Position numbers and translations under genes: made by a program. Source: CADEFX01 sp050260355 (GTDB lineage Bacteria; Pseudomonadota; Alphaproteobacteria; Rhizobiales; Hyphomicrobiaceae). Taken from it: a stretch of 32,613 nt of DNA. Location: NCBI GenBank assembly GCA_050260355.1, contig JBLNBZ010000081.1, positions 1 through 32,613 on the forward strand. The letters are read 5' to 3'. Numbering within the stretch: position 1 is the stretch's first letter; every line of letters begins with the position of its first letter. Shown here one piece after another: positions 7,494 through 16,114 of the stretch. The notes under the pieces were generated by a model that did no database searches, had not been told where the DNA came from, and saw only the letters and a program-made list of their open reading frames with translations.

Positions 7494-9185
7494 ATGGTCG
7501 CCACCAGCAACGGCCGGTCTACCGCTCAAATCGCATCCGCCACTACGCCGCGCGTCGCAGCGATGCTCCAAGCCACGGCCTCGCTGCTGTGGATTGCGCA
7601 GGCGGGCTTGTTGAGCATCTCCATCGGGAACATTGCCGCCGGAGGCGCCACTGACACGGTTCTTCTGAATGCGGCCGGCGTGCTGGCGATCGGCATCGCG
7701 AGATCCCTTCTGGATGCGCTCGGCAGCCGCATCGCCTTTCGCGAGGCGCGGGCATTCCTTTCCGGTCGCCGCACCTGCACCGTCGAGGCCCTTGCCTCCC
7801 GCTCGCCGCTCGACGTTGCTCGGCCAGCTTCCGGCCTGGCAGCAAGTGTGCTGACCGAGCAGGCCGAAGCCATCGTGCCCTATCTCGCTCGCTTCGGTCC
7901 CGCCCGGCTCCGCGCGATCCTCGTTCCGGTGGCGATCCTCGGCTGCGTGCTGGCCTACTCTTGGGCGGCCGCGCTCGCCCTTCTCATGGCCGCGCCGCTG
8001 ATACCGATTTTCATGGCGCTGGTTGGATATCGCGCCAAGGCGGCGAGCGAGGCGCAGCTTGTCGAGCTGGGCGGCATGAACGCCTTTCTGCTCGATCGCC
8101 TGCGCGGGCTGGCAACGATACGCGCGCTGGAGGCTGTCGACGCGACAGCCCTGCGGCTCAAAGCCAATGCCGAAAGCCTCCGCATCCGCACCATGGCCGT
8201 GCTGAGGATCGCCTTCCTGTCCTCGGCAGTGCTCGAGCTCTTCGCCGCCCTCGGCGTTGCCATGGTGGCCGTCTATGTCGGCTTTCATCTGCTCGGGCGG
8301 TTTCCCTTCGGCGCTTGGGGCCACAAGCTTTCACTGAGCGAGGGCCTGTTCATCCTGCTGCTCGCTCCCGCCTTCTTCGAGCCGCTACGCGATCTATCCG
8401 CCGTGTGGCATGATCGCGCGGCGGGAGAAGCGGCATTCGATTCGCTCAATCGCCTGTCGGAAGCGGGCTTAGAGCTTCCTGGTGCGAGCTGCCAACCACA
8501 ACAGTCTGCGCCGGCTGACCGTACGGCACCATCCCTTCGGATCGAGGGCCTCCGCTTCCGCTATGCGCCGCAGGCGGAACCGGTGTTCGAGAACTTCAAC
8601 CTCGACGTTCGGCCGGGAGAACATGTGGCGCTCGTTGCGCCGAGCGGCGTGGGCAAGTCGACCCTGCTCGCCCTCCTGGCCGGCCTCGCACGTCCCGAAG
8701 GCGGACGCATCCTGATCGACGGAGAGACGCTATCGTCGGGAAACGCGGCAAGACTGCGCCGGCGGATGGCCTGGATCGGACAGCGTCCGCACATCTTTGC
8801 TGGAACGATTTCCGGCAACGTCACGCTTGGGCGGACGAATGTTGGTCCTCAATCGATCCATCGCGCGCTGCGCCTCGCAGGCTTGGAGGCGGTGGCCGGG
8901 AGGTGGGGTCCAACGCCCGTCGGTGAAAGCGGCGTTGGCCTTTCCGGCGGCGAGGCATCGCGGCTTGCGCTCGCCCGCGTCGCTGCCACACCGCAAGCCG
9001 GGCTGATCCTCGCCGACGAGCCAACCGCGCATCTCGACACCGCGACCGCCAAAGGCATAGCCGATACGCTGGTGGCGCTCGCGAGCGGCTGCACGCTGAT
9101 CGTCGCGACGCACGATCCCATTCTTGCCGCGCGCATGGACCGCGTCGTGCATCTCGCTCCGACGCCGCTGGAGGATGCCGCATGA
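7494..9185 (+). CDS. cydD: Thiol reductant ABC exporter subunit CydD
   Basis: A 563-residue ABC half-transporter with fused permease and ATPase, the usual CydD length. The ATG at 7494 has AGGGAG 7-8 nt upstream; the frame is open back to 7260 but that part shows no conserved character. Six hydrophobic segments occupy the first 300 residues. The nucleotide-binding domain has Walker A APSGVGKST (about 382-390), the ABC signature LSGGEASRLALARV (about 483) and Walker B LILADEPT (about 504). CydDC is known to export cysteine/glutathione to the periplasm and is needed to assemble cytochrome bd. It overlaps cydC by 4 bp (ATGA) and begins the cydDCABX operon. Under probable FixK/FNR control. Confidence 0.93.
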   Translation: MVATSNGRSTAQIASATTPRVAAMLQATASLLWIAQAGLLSISIGNIAAGGATDTVLLNAAGVLAIGIARSLLDALGSRIAFREARAFLSGRRTCTVEALASRSPLDVARPASGLAASVLTEQAEAIVPYLARFGPARLRAILVPVAILGCVLAYSWAAALALLMAAPLIPIFMALVGYRAKAASEAQLVELGGMNAFLLDRLRGLATIRALEAVDATALRLKANAESLRIRTMAVLRIAFLSSAVLELFAALGVAMVAVYVGFHLLGRFPFGAWGHKLSLSEGLFILLLAPAFFEPLRDLSAVWHDRAAGEAAFDSLNRLSEAGLELPGASCQPQQSAPADRTAPSLRIEGLRFRYAPQAEPVFENFNLDVRPGEHVALVAPSGVGKSTLLALLAGLARPEGGRILIDGETLSSGNAARLRRRMAWIGQRPHIFAGTISGNVTLGRTNVGPQSIHRALRLAGLEAVAGRWGPTPVGESGVGLSGGEASRLALARVAATPQAGLILADEPTAHLDTATAKGIADTLVALASGCTLIVATHDPILAARMDRVVHLAPTPLEDAA

Positions 9186-10873
9186 TCCGGCTTGCACCAC
9201 AGCTCCGGCCGATCACCGCACTTTTTCTTTCCGGCAACCGTGCTGCCATGCTTGCCGGCGCGCTCCTTTCGGTCGCGACATCGCTTTGCGGAATGGCGCT
9301 CCTGGGTCTTTCCGGCTGGTTTATTACCGCAACCGCCGTTGCCGGGCTGTCGGTCGCGAGCGCGCTCACCTTCGACGTGTTCGCTCCGTCGGCCGGCATC
9401 CGCTTCCTGGCGCTGGCGCGGACGACCGCCCGTTACGGTGAACGGCTGACGACCCACGACGCCACGCTGCGCGTGCTGGCGCAGATGCGCGAGCGCCTGT
9501 TCCGGGGCTGGGCACAAGCCGGTGCTGCAGGCAGCCTCATCAAGCGGCCGGCGCGTCTTCTTTTCCGCCTCACGCTCGACATCGATGCGCTCGACGCGTT
9601 CTATCTGCGCGTCCTCGTGCCGGTCGTCGGCGCGCTCTCCGTGGCGCTGGCGAGCGGCATTGCGCTGGCTCTGATGCATCCCCTGCTCGGGCTTGCCGTC
9701 ACCGTCTTCCTTGTCGTTGCCGGTCTCGGCATCCCCACCGCTGCGGCGCTGGCGGCAGATCGGCCGGCGAGACGCCGCGCCCATGCGCTAGAGGTCATGC
9801 GCACGCGCACTATCGATCTGGTCACAGGGCAGACGGAGCTTGTGATGGCAGACCAATTGTCCGCACGACGGGCAAGCCTGGCTGCCGCGGACCGTTACCT
9901 TTCCGACAGCGACGACGCGCTGAACCGCATCGAAACGGCGGTCGGCATCGGCTTTGGCGTCGTCAGTGCCGTGCTGTTGTCCGCCACCCTCGTCGCGGTG
10001 ACGTTCCTCGCCGACGCAGGTTCCATCGGCGCCCCCGCCGCCACGCTCGGTCTCCTACTCGCCCTTGCCGCGCTCGAGCCATTCGCCGCGCTGCGGCGCG
10101 GTGCCGTCGAGCTCGGCCGCGCGATGCTCGCTGCGCGCCGGATTGCTCCGCGCCTTGCTCAAACAGCCCCTGCGTTGGGCGGCGTCGCGCCGCCGCGCGG
10201 CCTCGCAGCTCGCCTCGATGGGATTACGGTCAGGCATGCCGGAGCTTTGACGCCCGCCTTGCGCGGGGTGACTCTTTCGGTCCGCCGCGGGGAGCGTATC
10301 GCGTTGATCGGCCCGAGCGGCGCCGGCAAGTCGACGCTGCTCGCCTTGCTCGCCGGCGACATCAGCGCGGAAGCCGGAACGGTCGAGCGATGCGCGGCCA
10401 CGCTTCTCACGCAGCGCACGGAACTGTTTCAAGACTCCGTGCGCGACAACCTCCGCCTCGCCGATCCACAGGCATACGATGCCCGTCTTCTGGACGCGTT
10501 AGAGGCGGCGGGCTTGCGCCGCGATATCGAGACTCTCCCGGACGGGCTCGACACGCGGCTCGGCGAGGGCGGCCATGGCCTTTCGGGTGGACAAGCGCGC
10601 CGGCTCGCGCTCGCGCGCCTTTTCCTCCGCGATACGTCGCTCTGGCTCCTCGATGAGCCCACCGACGGACTCGACGGCGCAACGGCGCGCGATGTGCTTG
10701 CCCGCCTCGGCAAGGAGGCTGCGTGTCGCGCGATGGTTGTCGCGACGCATCTCAGGCGGGAGGCGGAAGGGGCAGACCGCCTCGTCATCCTGAACCAGGG
10801 AATCATCACCACCATCGTCGGCCGCGGCGAGTCCGGCTTCGATGCCGCGCTGGCCGCGTTGCGGCCCGACTGA
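9182..10873 (+). CDS. cydC: Thiol reductant ABC exporter subunit CydC
   Basis: A 563-residue partner of CydD, an inner-membrane ABC half-transporter. The N-terminal GMALLGLSGWFITATAVAG and FLALARTTARYGERL are characteristic of CydC. The ATPase domain carries Walker A GPSGAGKST (about 377-385), LSGGQARRLALARL and Walker B LWLLDEPTDGLD. The start codon overlaps the cydD stop (ATGA at 9182-9185), implying coupled translation and a matched CydD:CydC ratio. Eighty-one bases separate it from cydA, the largest gap in the operon. CydC heterodimerises with CydD to export thiol reductants that allow haem insertion and maturation of the bd oxidase encoded next. Confidence 0.93.
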   Translation: MIRLAPQLRPITALFLSGNRAAMLAGALLSVATSLCGMALLGLSGWFITATAVAGLSVASALTFDVFAPSAGIRFLALARTTARYGERLTTHDATLRVLAQMRERLFRGWAQAGAAGSLIKRPARLLFRLTLDIDALDAFYLRVLVPVVGALSVALASGIALALMHPLLGLAVTVFLVVAGLGIPTAAALAADRPARRRAHALEVMRTRTIDLVTGQTELVMADQLSARRASLAAADRYLSDSDDALNRIETAVGIGFGVVSAVLLSATLVAVTFLADAGSIGAPAATLGLLLALAALEPFAALRRGAVELGRAMLAARRIAPRLAQTAPALGGVAPPRGLAARLDGITVRHAGALTPALRGVTLSVRRGERIALIGPSGAGKSTLLALLAGDISAEAGTVERCAATLLTQRTELFQDSVRDNLRLADPQAYDARLLDALEAAGLRRDIETLPDGLDTRLGEGGHGLSGGQARRLALARLFLRDTSLWLLDEPTDGLDGATARDVLARLGKEAACRAMVVATHLRREAEGADRLVILNQGIITTIVGRGESGFDAALAALRPD

Positions 10874-10954
10874 CGGAGCTGAACCACAACCCGGCGCCAC
10901 CGATCTCCGTGGCGCCACAGCGACAGGAGGCCGGCCCGAACCGGACAAAGTCAA

Positions 10955-12532
10955 ATGGCACTCGACATCGTAGATCTGTCACGGCTGCAGTTCGCGCTTA
11001 CCGCGCTCTATCACTTCCTTTTCGTGCCGCTGACGCTCGGTCTCTCCGTGCTGCTGGCGATCATGGAGACAGTCTACGTCATGACCGGCCGACGCATCTG
11101 GCGCCAGATGACGAAATTCTGGGGCACGCTGTTCGGCATCAACTTCGTGCTCGGCGTGGCGACCGGCATCGTCATGGAATTCCAGTTCGGCATGAACTGG
11201 AGCTACTATAGTCACTATGTCGGCGACATCTTCGGCGCGCCGCTCGCCATCGAAGGGCTGATGGCCTTCTTCCTCGAGGCGACCTTCGTGGGCCTGTTCT
11301 TCTTCGGGTGGGATAAGCTCTCGAAAATCGGTCATCTCGTTGCCACCTGGGCCGTAGCCATCGGCTCGAATTTCTCCGCCCTCTGGATCCTGATTGCCAA
11401 CGGCTGGATGCAGAATCCCGTCGGCTCGGCTTTCAATCCCGAGACAATGCGGATGGAGGTGACTGACTTCTATGAGGTCCTGTTCAATCCGGTCGCCCAG
11501 GCAAAGTTCGTGCATACGGTCTCGGCCGGCTATGTGACGGCCGCCGTCTTCGTGCTCGGTGTGGCCGCCTGGTATCTTTTGAACGGCCGCCACGTGGAGC
11601 TGGCGAAGCGCTCCATGACGGTGGCCGCCTCGTTCGGCCTGGCTTCGGCGCTGTCGGTCGTCGTGCTCGGCGACGAGAGCGGCTATCTTTCCACCGAGCA
11701 CCAGAAGATGAAGCTCGCGGCCATGGAGGGCATGTGGGAGACCGAGCCGGCTCCTGCCGCCTTCACCCTGTTTGGCCTTCCCGATCAGGAAGCTCGCGAG
11801 ACCCACTACGCGGTCCGTATCCCATGGGTGATGGGACTGATCGCCACCCGCTCGCTGACCACCGAGATTCCCGGCATCGAGGAATTGGTCGGCCATGCCG
11901 AGACCCGCATCCGCCGGGGCATTGCCGCCTTCGATGCACTCCAGCAGATTCGCTCGGCCGCTGGCGCGAGCGGCGTCGCGCCGGGGGTTCGCGACGCGTT
12001 CGAAGCTAACGGCCGCGATCTGGGTTATGCGCTCTTGCTGAAGCGCTACGTCAACGACCCGCGCCAGGCGACGGACGAGCAGATCCGGCGCGCGGCCCGG
12101 GATACCGTGCCGCATGTCCCCACGCTGTTCTGGTCCTTCCGCATCATGGTGGGATTGGGCTTCTTCTTCATTGCGTTGACCGCCCTGTTTTTCTATCTCG
12201 CGGCGCGGCGCAGGCTCGATCGCTATCCGCTCCTGCTGCGTGTGGCCGTCTTCTCCATACCGCTGCCTTGGCTTGCGGCAGAGCTCGGCTGGATCGTCGC
12301 CGAGTTCGGTCGCCAGCCCTGGATCATCGAGGGCGTGCTGCCGACGGCCGGCGCCGTCTCCAATCTCGGTGCGTCGACCGTGCTCCTCACCATCGTCGGC
12401 TTCGTGCTGATCTACACGGTCCTGTTCATCATCGAGATGGCACTGATGATCCGGGCGATCCGCCAGGGGCCGGAACCTGACGACGAGCCGGAAGCCGAGC
12501 TCGTCCCATCGTCTCTCGTCGCCGCGGAGTAG
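10955..12532 (+). CDS. cydA: Cytochrome bd ubiquinol oxidase subunit I
   Basis: A 525-residue polytopic membrane protein matching E. coli CydA position by position with an offset of one in the first half: His20 (haem b595/d site), Glu100 and Glu108 (proton pathway), His187 and Met398 (b558 ligands), Lys253 and Glu258 in the quinol-binding loop (KLAAMEGMWET), and GWIVAEFGRQPW with Glu450. The long Q-loop insert (about 300-385) makes this the E. coli-like long-Q-loop type. It oxidises quinol at the periplasmic side and reduces oxygen to water with high affinity. The ATG is preceded by a purine-rich stretch; no closer start is needed. Central gene of the cydDCABX operon. Confidence 0.96.
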   Translation: MALDIVDLSRLQFALTALYHFLFVPLTLGLSVLLAIMETVYVMTGRRIWRQMTKFWGTLFGINFVLGVATGIVMEFQFGMNWSYYSHYVGDIFGAPLAIEGLMAFFLEATFVGLFFFGWDKLSKIGHLVATWAVAIGSNFSALWILIANGWMQNPVGSAFNPETMRMEVTDFYEVLFNPVAQAKFVHTVSAGYVTAAVFVLGVAAWYLLNGRHVELAKRSMTVAASFGLASALSVVVLGDESGYLSTEHQKMKLAAMEGMWETEPAPAAFTLFGLPDQEARETHYAVRIPWVMGLIATRSLTTEIPGIEELVGHAETRIRRGIAAFDALQQIRSAAGASGVAPGVRDAFEANGRDLGYALLLKRYVNDPRQATDEQIRRAARDTVPHVPTLFWSFRIMVGLGFFFIALTALFFYLAARRRLDRYPLLLRVAVFSIPLPWLAAELGWIVAEFGRQPWIIEGVLPTAGAVSNLGASTVLLTIVGFVLIYTVLFIIEMALMIRAIRQGPEPDDEPEAELVPSSLVAAE

Positions 12533-12536
12533 TGCT

Positions 12537-13694
12537 GTGATCCTGCATCAAATGATCGACTATGAAACGTTGCGCATCATCTGGTGGCTGCTGCTTGGCC
12601 TGCTCCTGATCGGCTTTGCCGTGATGGATGGCTTCGATCTTGGCACGGCCGCCCTCTTGCCTTTCGTCGCACGGACGGACGTGGAGCGACGCGTCGTCAT
12701 CAATGCCGTTGGCCCGGTCTGGGAGGGCAACCAGGTCTGGCTGATCCTTGGCGGAGGTGCGATCTTTGCCGCATGGCCGCCGCTCTATGCGGTCTCGTTC
12801 TCGGGCTTCTACCTCGCCATGTTCGCGATCCTGTTCGCGCTCATTCTGCGCCCGGTAGGTTTCAAGTATCGCTCGCGGCGCGAGAGCGAGACTTGGCGCA
12901 CCGCTTGGGACTGGGCCTTGTTCGTCGGTGGGCTCGTACCTGCGCTCATCCTCGGCGTGGCGGTCGGAAACGTGCTCCAAGGCGTTCCCTTCCGCCTCGA
13001 GTCGGATCTGCGCATCTTCTACGACGGCACGACGCTGTTCGAGCTCCTGAACCCGTTTGCCCTGTTTTGTGGTCTCCTTTCGGTCGCGATGCTGATCATG
13101 CATGGAGCGGCCTGGCTGGTCCTGAAGAGCCAAGGCCCCGTCGCGGAGCGCTCCCGGCTTTACGGGAGCATCGCCGCGATCGCCACGGTCGTATTGTTCG
13201 CGCTTGGCGGACTGTGGCTGTGGCTCGGTGTCGACGGCTATCGCATTACGAGCAACATCATCACCACCGGCCCATCGAACCCGCTCGGCAAGACCGTCGT
13301 TCGAGCCCCTGGCGTCTGGTTCAACAACTATGCGGTCCACGCCTGGATGATGATCGCACCAGCCTTGGGCTTCCTCGGCGCGCTCGGCAGCCTCGGCTTC
13401 ATGCGCACCGGACGTGAAATGCTGGCGCTGCTTTTCTCATCCGTCTCGATCCTCGGCATCATCTCGACCGTCGGGCTGTCGATGTTCCCGTTCATCCTTC
13501 CATCCTCGATCGATCCCCGATCGAGTCTGACGGTGTGGGATGCGTCCTCGAGCCATCTAACGCTCTTCATCATGCTGCTCGTTACCGTCATATTCCTGCC
13601 GGTCGTCGTCGCCTATACGGCATGGGTCTACCGCGTCCTCTGGGGCAAGGTCGACGCCAAAGCGATCAGCGAAGGAAGCGGTCACGCCTACTGA
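12537..13694 (+). CDS. cydB: Cytochrome bd ubiquinol oxidase subunit II
   Basis: An integral membrane protein of 385 residues from the GTG at 12537 or 380 from the ATG at 12552. GGAG at 12527-12530, inside the end of cydA, is 6 nt from the GTG and favours it, while the family N-terminus (MIDYETLRIIWWLLLG, as in E. coli MIDYEVLR) favours the ATG. GFAVMDGFDLG and VWEGNQVWLILGGGAIFAAWPPLYA are hallmark motifs of CydB. It pairs with CydA to form the oxidase core; in known structures this subunit carries no haem. Only 4 nt separate it from the cydA stop, so coupling is likely. Confidence 0.95.
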   Translation: MILHQMIDYETLRIIWWLLLGLLLIGFAVMDGFDLGTAALLPFVARTDVERRVVINAVGPVWEGNQVWLILGGGAIFAAWPPLYAVSFSGFYLAMFAILFALILRPVGFKYRSRRESETWRTAWDWALFVGGLVPALILGVAVGNVLQGVPFRLESDLRIFYDGTTLFELLNPFALFCGLLSVAMLIMHGAAWLVLKSQGPVAERSRLYGSIAAIATVVLFALGGLWLWLGVDGYRITSNIITTGPSNPLGKTVVRAPGVWFNNYAVHAWMMIAPALGFLGALGSLGFMRTGREMLALLFSSVSILGIISTVGLSMFPFILPSSIDPRSSLTVWDASSSHLTLFIMLLVTVIFLPVVVAYTAWVYRVLWGKVDAKAISEGSGHAY

Positions 13695-13708
13695 ACAGGA
13701 GAACCGCA

Positions 13709-13855
13709 ATGTGGTATTTCGCTTGGCTTCTCGGCCTGCCGCTGGCCGCCGCCTTCGCCGTCCTCAACGCCATGTGGTATGAGTTGATGGACGACGCGGC
13801 GCAGAAGCGGACGCAGCCCGCCACACCCACTGGAGGCAGGCGCCCCACGCGATGA
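13709..13855 (+). CDS. cydX: Cytochrome bd oxidase small subunit CydX
   Basis: A 48-residue single-TM protein 14 nt after cydB, with AGGAG placed 7 nt before the ATG. The N-terminus MWYFAWLLGLPLAAAFAVLN matches the CydX pattern (E. coli: MWYFAWILG...), and an acidic patch (YELMDDA) follows the TM helix as in the family. The tail is about ten residues longer than the E. coli protein (37 residues) and is Pro/Thr/Arg-rich. CydX binds CydA and stabilises the haems. It ends the operon; a terminator follows within 12 bp. Confidence 0.92.
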   Translation: MWYFAWLLGLPLAAAFAVLNAMWYELMDDAAQKRTQPATPTGGRRPTR

Positions 13856-13866
13856 GCATCAGAAGA

Positions 13867-13891
13867 CGCCACCGCAATGGTGGCGCCTTTT
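13867..13891 (+). terminator. Rho-independent terminator of the cyd operon
   Basis: A 7-bp stem CGCCACC/GGTGGCG with a 5-nt loop (GCAAT), followed by CC and TTTT, beginning 12 bp after the cydX stop. It separates cydDCABX from the next gene. Confidence 0.75.
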
Positions 13892-14161
13892 CATCCCGTC
13901 CTTCATCCCCGAAAGCCAATTCCTGCGGCAGCGCCGAAGGCCTTGACCGTTCTCGGTCCTTGCGCAGGCGCAACTGATTGTTGCTAAATGACGCTAGCCC
14001 TCTACCCGCCGCGCCGATGCTCGGCGGAAGCGAGGATGCCACGCCTGTGTGCGTGAGCGGTTGGCCAAAGTCCTGCCGGCTTTGCGCGCAGCCGGATCCC
14101 GAGCGATACTTGGTAGCCCTTCGATCCATTCACTTCTCCAACCTCCGATAAGAGGTCGAGA
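13892..14161. other. Intergenic region before the 572-residue protein
   Basis: A 270-bp stretch with no gene visible. It should hold the promoter of the gene at 14162, since a terminator lies just upstream. No FixK/FNR box is seen here. Confidence 0.45.
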
Positions 14162-15880
14162 ATGAAGCGACCATCGAAACCGAGGAGCTGGCAGTTTAGG
14201 GCAATCGTGTTCGCGGTCCTGCCGTGTGCCCTTGGATTGGGCGCCGCACAGTATGCGCGTTGGGCCGATGCCGTCTGGTTGACCGACGCGGGCTGGTTCT
14301 GGCCTTACACGCTCTCCGCGATCTCGGCTGCCATCCTGATCAAGCTGGTGTTTTCGCCCTTCGATGACGCAACGAGCGCCGTTGCTGCATGGCTGACGCT
14401 TTTAGTTACATGGTTCTACGCGCCTATGTGGGCGACCGCCGTCGAGGTGCCTTACGCTGCGGCAGTGATCAGCCGCGAAGGCCGCGTCGTTCTCGTTCGC
14501 GATGCGACGCGCAACCCGGAGCACAAGGTCTGGTTCCTGACCGACCGCGCAGGCACCAGGATCGTGCACAATGTTGCGGGCAAGCTGTCAGCGAGTGGGC
14601 TCGAGCTCGAATACAGGTACGCGGCGCCCTACATTGCCACCCGCCCGAACGGCGAGGATCTTTCGGCTACGCTCGCAGGCGCTGCTGCCCCGATTCTGCG
14701 CAACGAGGCAAACGGCACGCGCACCTCCAAGATCGCGCTCATCCAGAGCCGCACTGCGCAGGAGGGGCTGGTTGCCAGAATCTGTCGTGCAGCCGTGGGC
14801 GACGGGGTCGCATGTCCCATCCGGATGGGCTTGTCGCCCGAGAAGGACGCGACTGTGCCCGGCGCCGCCTGGAGCACACAGTACAGCGAGAGCGAGGCGA
14901 TCGGGGAAAAACACCTGTCGTCGCTGGTGAATCTGCTGACGAGCTCGGATGCCTCGCTCGTCCATCGGGAGAAGGTTTTCGGCTTGCTCCTCGAGCTCGC
15001 AGGCTCGAGTGCGCTGCTGGCGCAGGTGGCTCTGAAGTCTCATCTCCTCGACGATGGTCAGTTCGACGAGGTCATCAGCCGCGTCCTGGCCTCGCCAAGT
15101 TGCGGTGATGCGGCTGCTCTCGTATTGCGGGTGAACCGCTTGAGCGAGCCACAGCGTCGGGCGCTCCGCACAAAGGCTCTCGACGAGGCGGCCATATCGA
15201 CGATCGTCGAGAATGCTGCAGCGCTGCGCGTCTCCGATGCCGAGCTTGCTCGGCTTGCTCCTCGAATGCGGCCAGCGCTTTTGGCCAACCCGGTGCTTGC
15301 GGTCCGTGTCCTGGACATTTTCGGCGATCGACTGCCCCCGGAGACGCAACGCGATGCCGTCGAAGGCCTCATAGGCGCTAAGGCCTCCTATGCGCTTTCG
15401 GCCATGGAGCGACTGAATTTCTCACACGAGCTTCGGCTCACACTTCTGAAGAAGATTCTCTCCGACGCGGATTTCGGTGATTTCTCGACAGCGCACCTCT
15501 CGAAGGAGAAGCTGCAGGATATTCTGACGCCGCTGGAAATGCGCGCGCTGATTGCTATGGCCGTCAAGCGCAGCGAGACCTCCGAGAAATGGCACGACTT
15601 CGCGCTCGAGTCATTGCCGATACCCGACATGACGCTCGCCGAGCGGCGTGCGCTACTCAACGAGCTACTGTTCAAGAGTCCGAAGGCAGCCCTCGAGTTC
15701 GTCAGCAAGAACCGCGGCTATCTCGATCCGACGGAGGTCCGCGAGATCACCCGCGATTACACGCGGACCATAACGCCGGATTTCTGCCTGCACTTGTCGC
15801 ACCGGAACAAGAATTGGCGGACGAACTATTTCAGCGAGGACCAATTGCAGATCTTTCGTGATTGCGCCAGGCGGGAATAG
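14162..15880 (+). CDS. Membrane-anchored protein of unknown function, 572 residues
   Basis: I do not recognise this protein. AGAGG lies 6 nt before the ATG. Three hydrophobic segments are visible near residues 12-30, 48-65 and 74-98, the last ending near Trp/Tyr residues (LLVTWFYAPMW). The remaining 470 residues appear soluble: a beta-rich part (about 100-210; VLVRDATRNPEHKVWFLTD, IVHNVAGKLSASGLELEYRY) followed by a long, regular helical part (about 240-540) with repeated Leu/Ala-rich helices ending in acidic or Arg residues, similar in texture to HEAT/TPR-like scaffolds. No catalytic motif is evident. It sits between the cyd terminator and a CBS gene, on the same strand as both. Codon use and GC look like its neighbours. 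Function unknown. Confidence 0.8.
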   Translation: MKRPSKPRSWQFRAIVFAVLPCALGLGAAQYARWADAVWLTDAGWFWPYTLSAISAAILIKLVFSPFDDATSAVAAWLTLLVTWFYAPMWATAVEVPYAAAVISREGRVVLVRDATRNPEHKVWFLTDRAGTRIVHNVAGKLSASGLELEYRYAAPYIATRPNGEDLSATLAGAAAPILRNEANGTRTSKIALIQSRTAQEGLVARICRAAVGDGVACPIRMGLSPEKDATVPGAAWSTQYSESEAIGEKHLSSLVNLLTSSDASLVHREKVFGLLLELAGSSALLAQVALKSHLLDDGQFDEVISRVLASPSCGDAAALVLRVNRLSEPQRRALRTKALDEAAISTIVENAAALRVSDAELARLAPRMRPALLANPVLAVRVLDIFGDRLPPETQRDAVEGLIGAKASYALSAMERLNFSHELRLTLLKKILSDADFGDFSTAHLSKEKLQDILTPLEMRALIAMAVKRSETSEKWHDFALESLPIPDMTLAERRALLNELLFKSPKAALEFVSKNRGYLDPTEVREITRDYTRTITPDFCLHLSHRNKNWRTNYFSEDQLQIFRDCARRE

Positions 15881-15966
15881 AGCGTTTCTCTCGAGCAAGA
15901 TACCGCAGCCTCCGCCTGACGAGGCGGCTCCTCGTGATGCTTCAATTGGCAAGAGCGCAACCCGTT

Positions 15967-15980
15967 TTGACGAAGATCAA
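15967..15980. promoter_or_regulatory. FixK/FNR-type box upstream of the CBS gene
   Basis: TTGACGAAGATCAA keeps both core half-sites (TTGA-N6-TCAA) of the FNR/FixK consensus with one outer mismatch. It is 134 bp upstream of the CBS-domain start, suggesting low-oxygen induction. Confidence 0.6.
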
Positions 15981-16114
15981 TTCGACGTCTAGCGAGTTCT
16001 GTCACTGTAGCTTGTGGCTGCTCCAGGGCCCACCGAGGAAAATTCGGACGACCACCGGTGCTGTAGACGGGCAATCACTGAGCCATTCGCGCATGTTGCC
16101 CAGGAATGAGCGCC

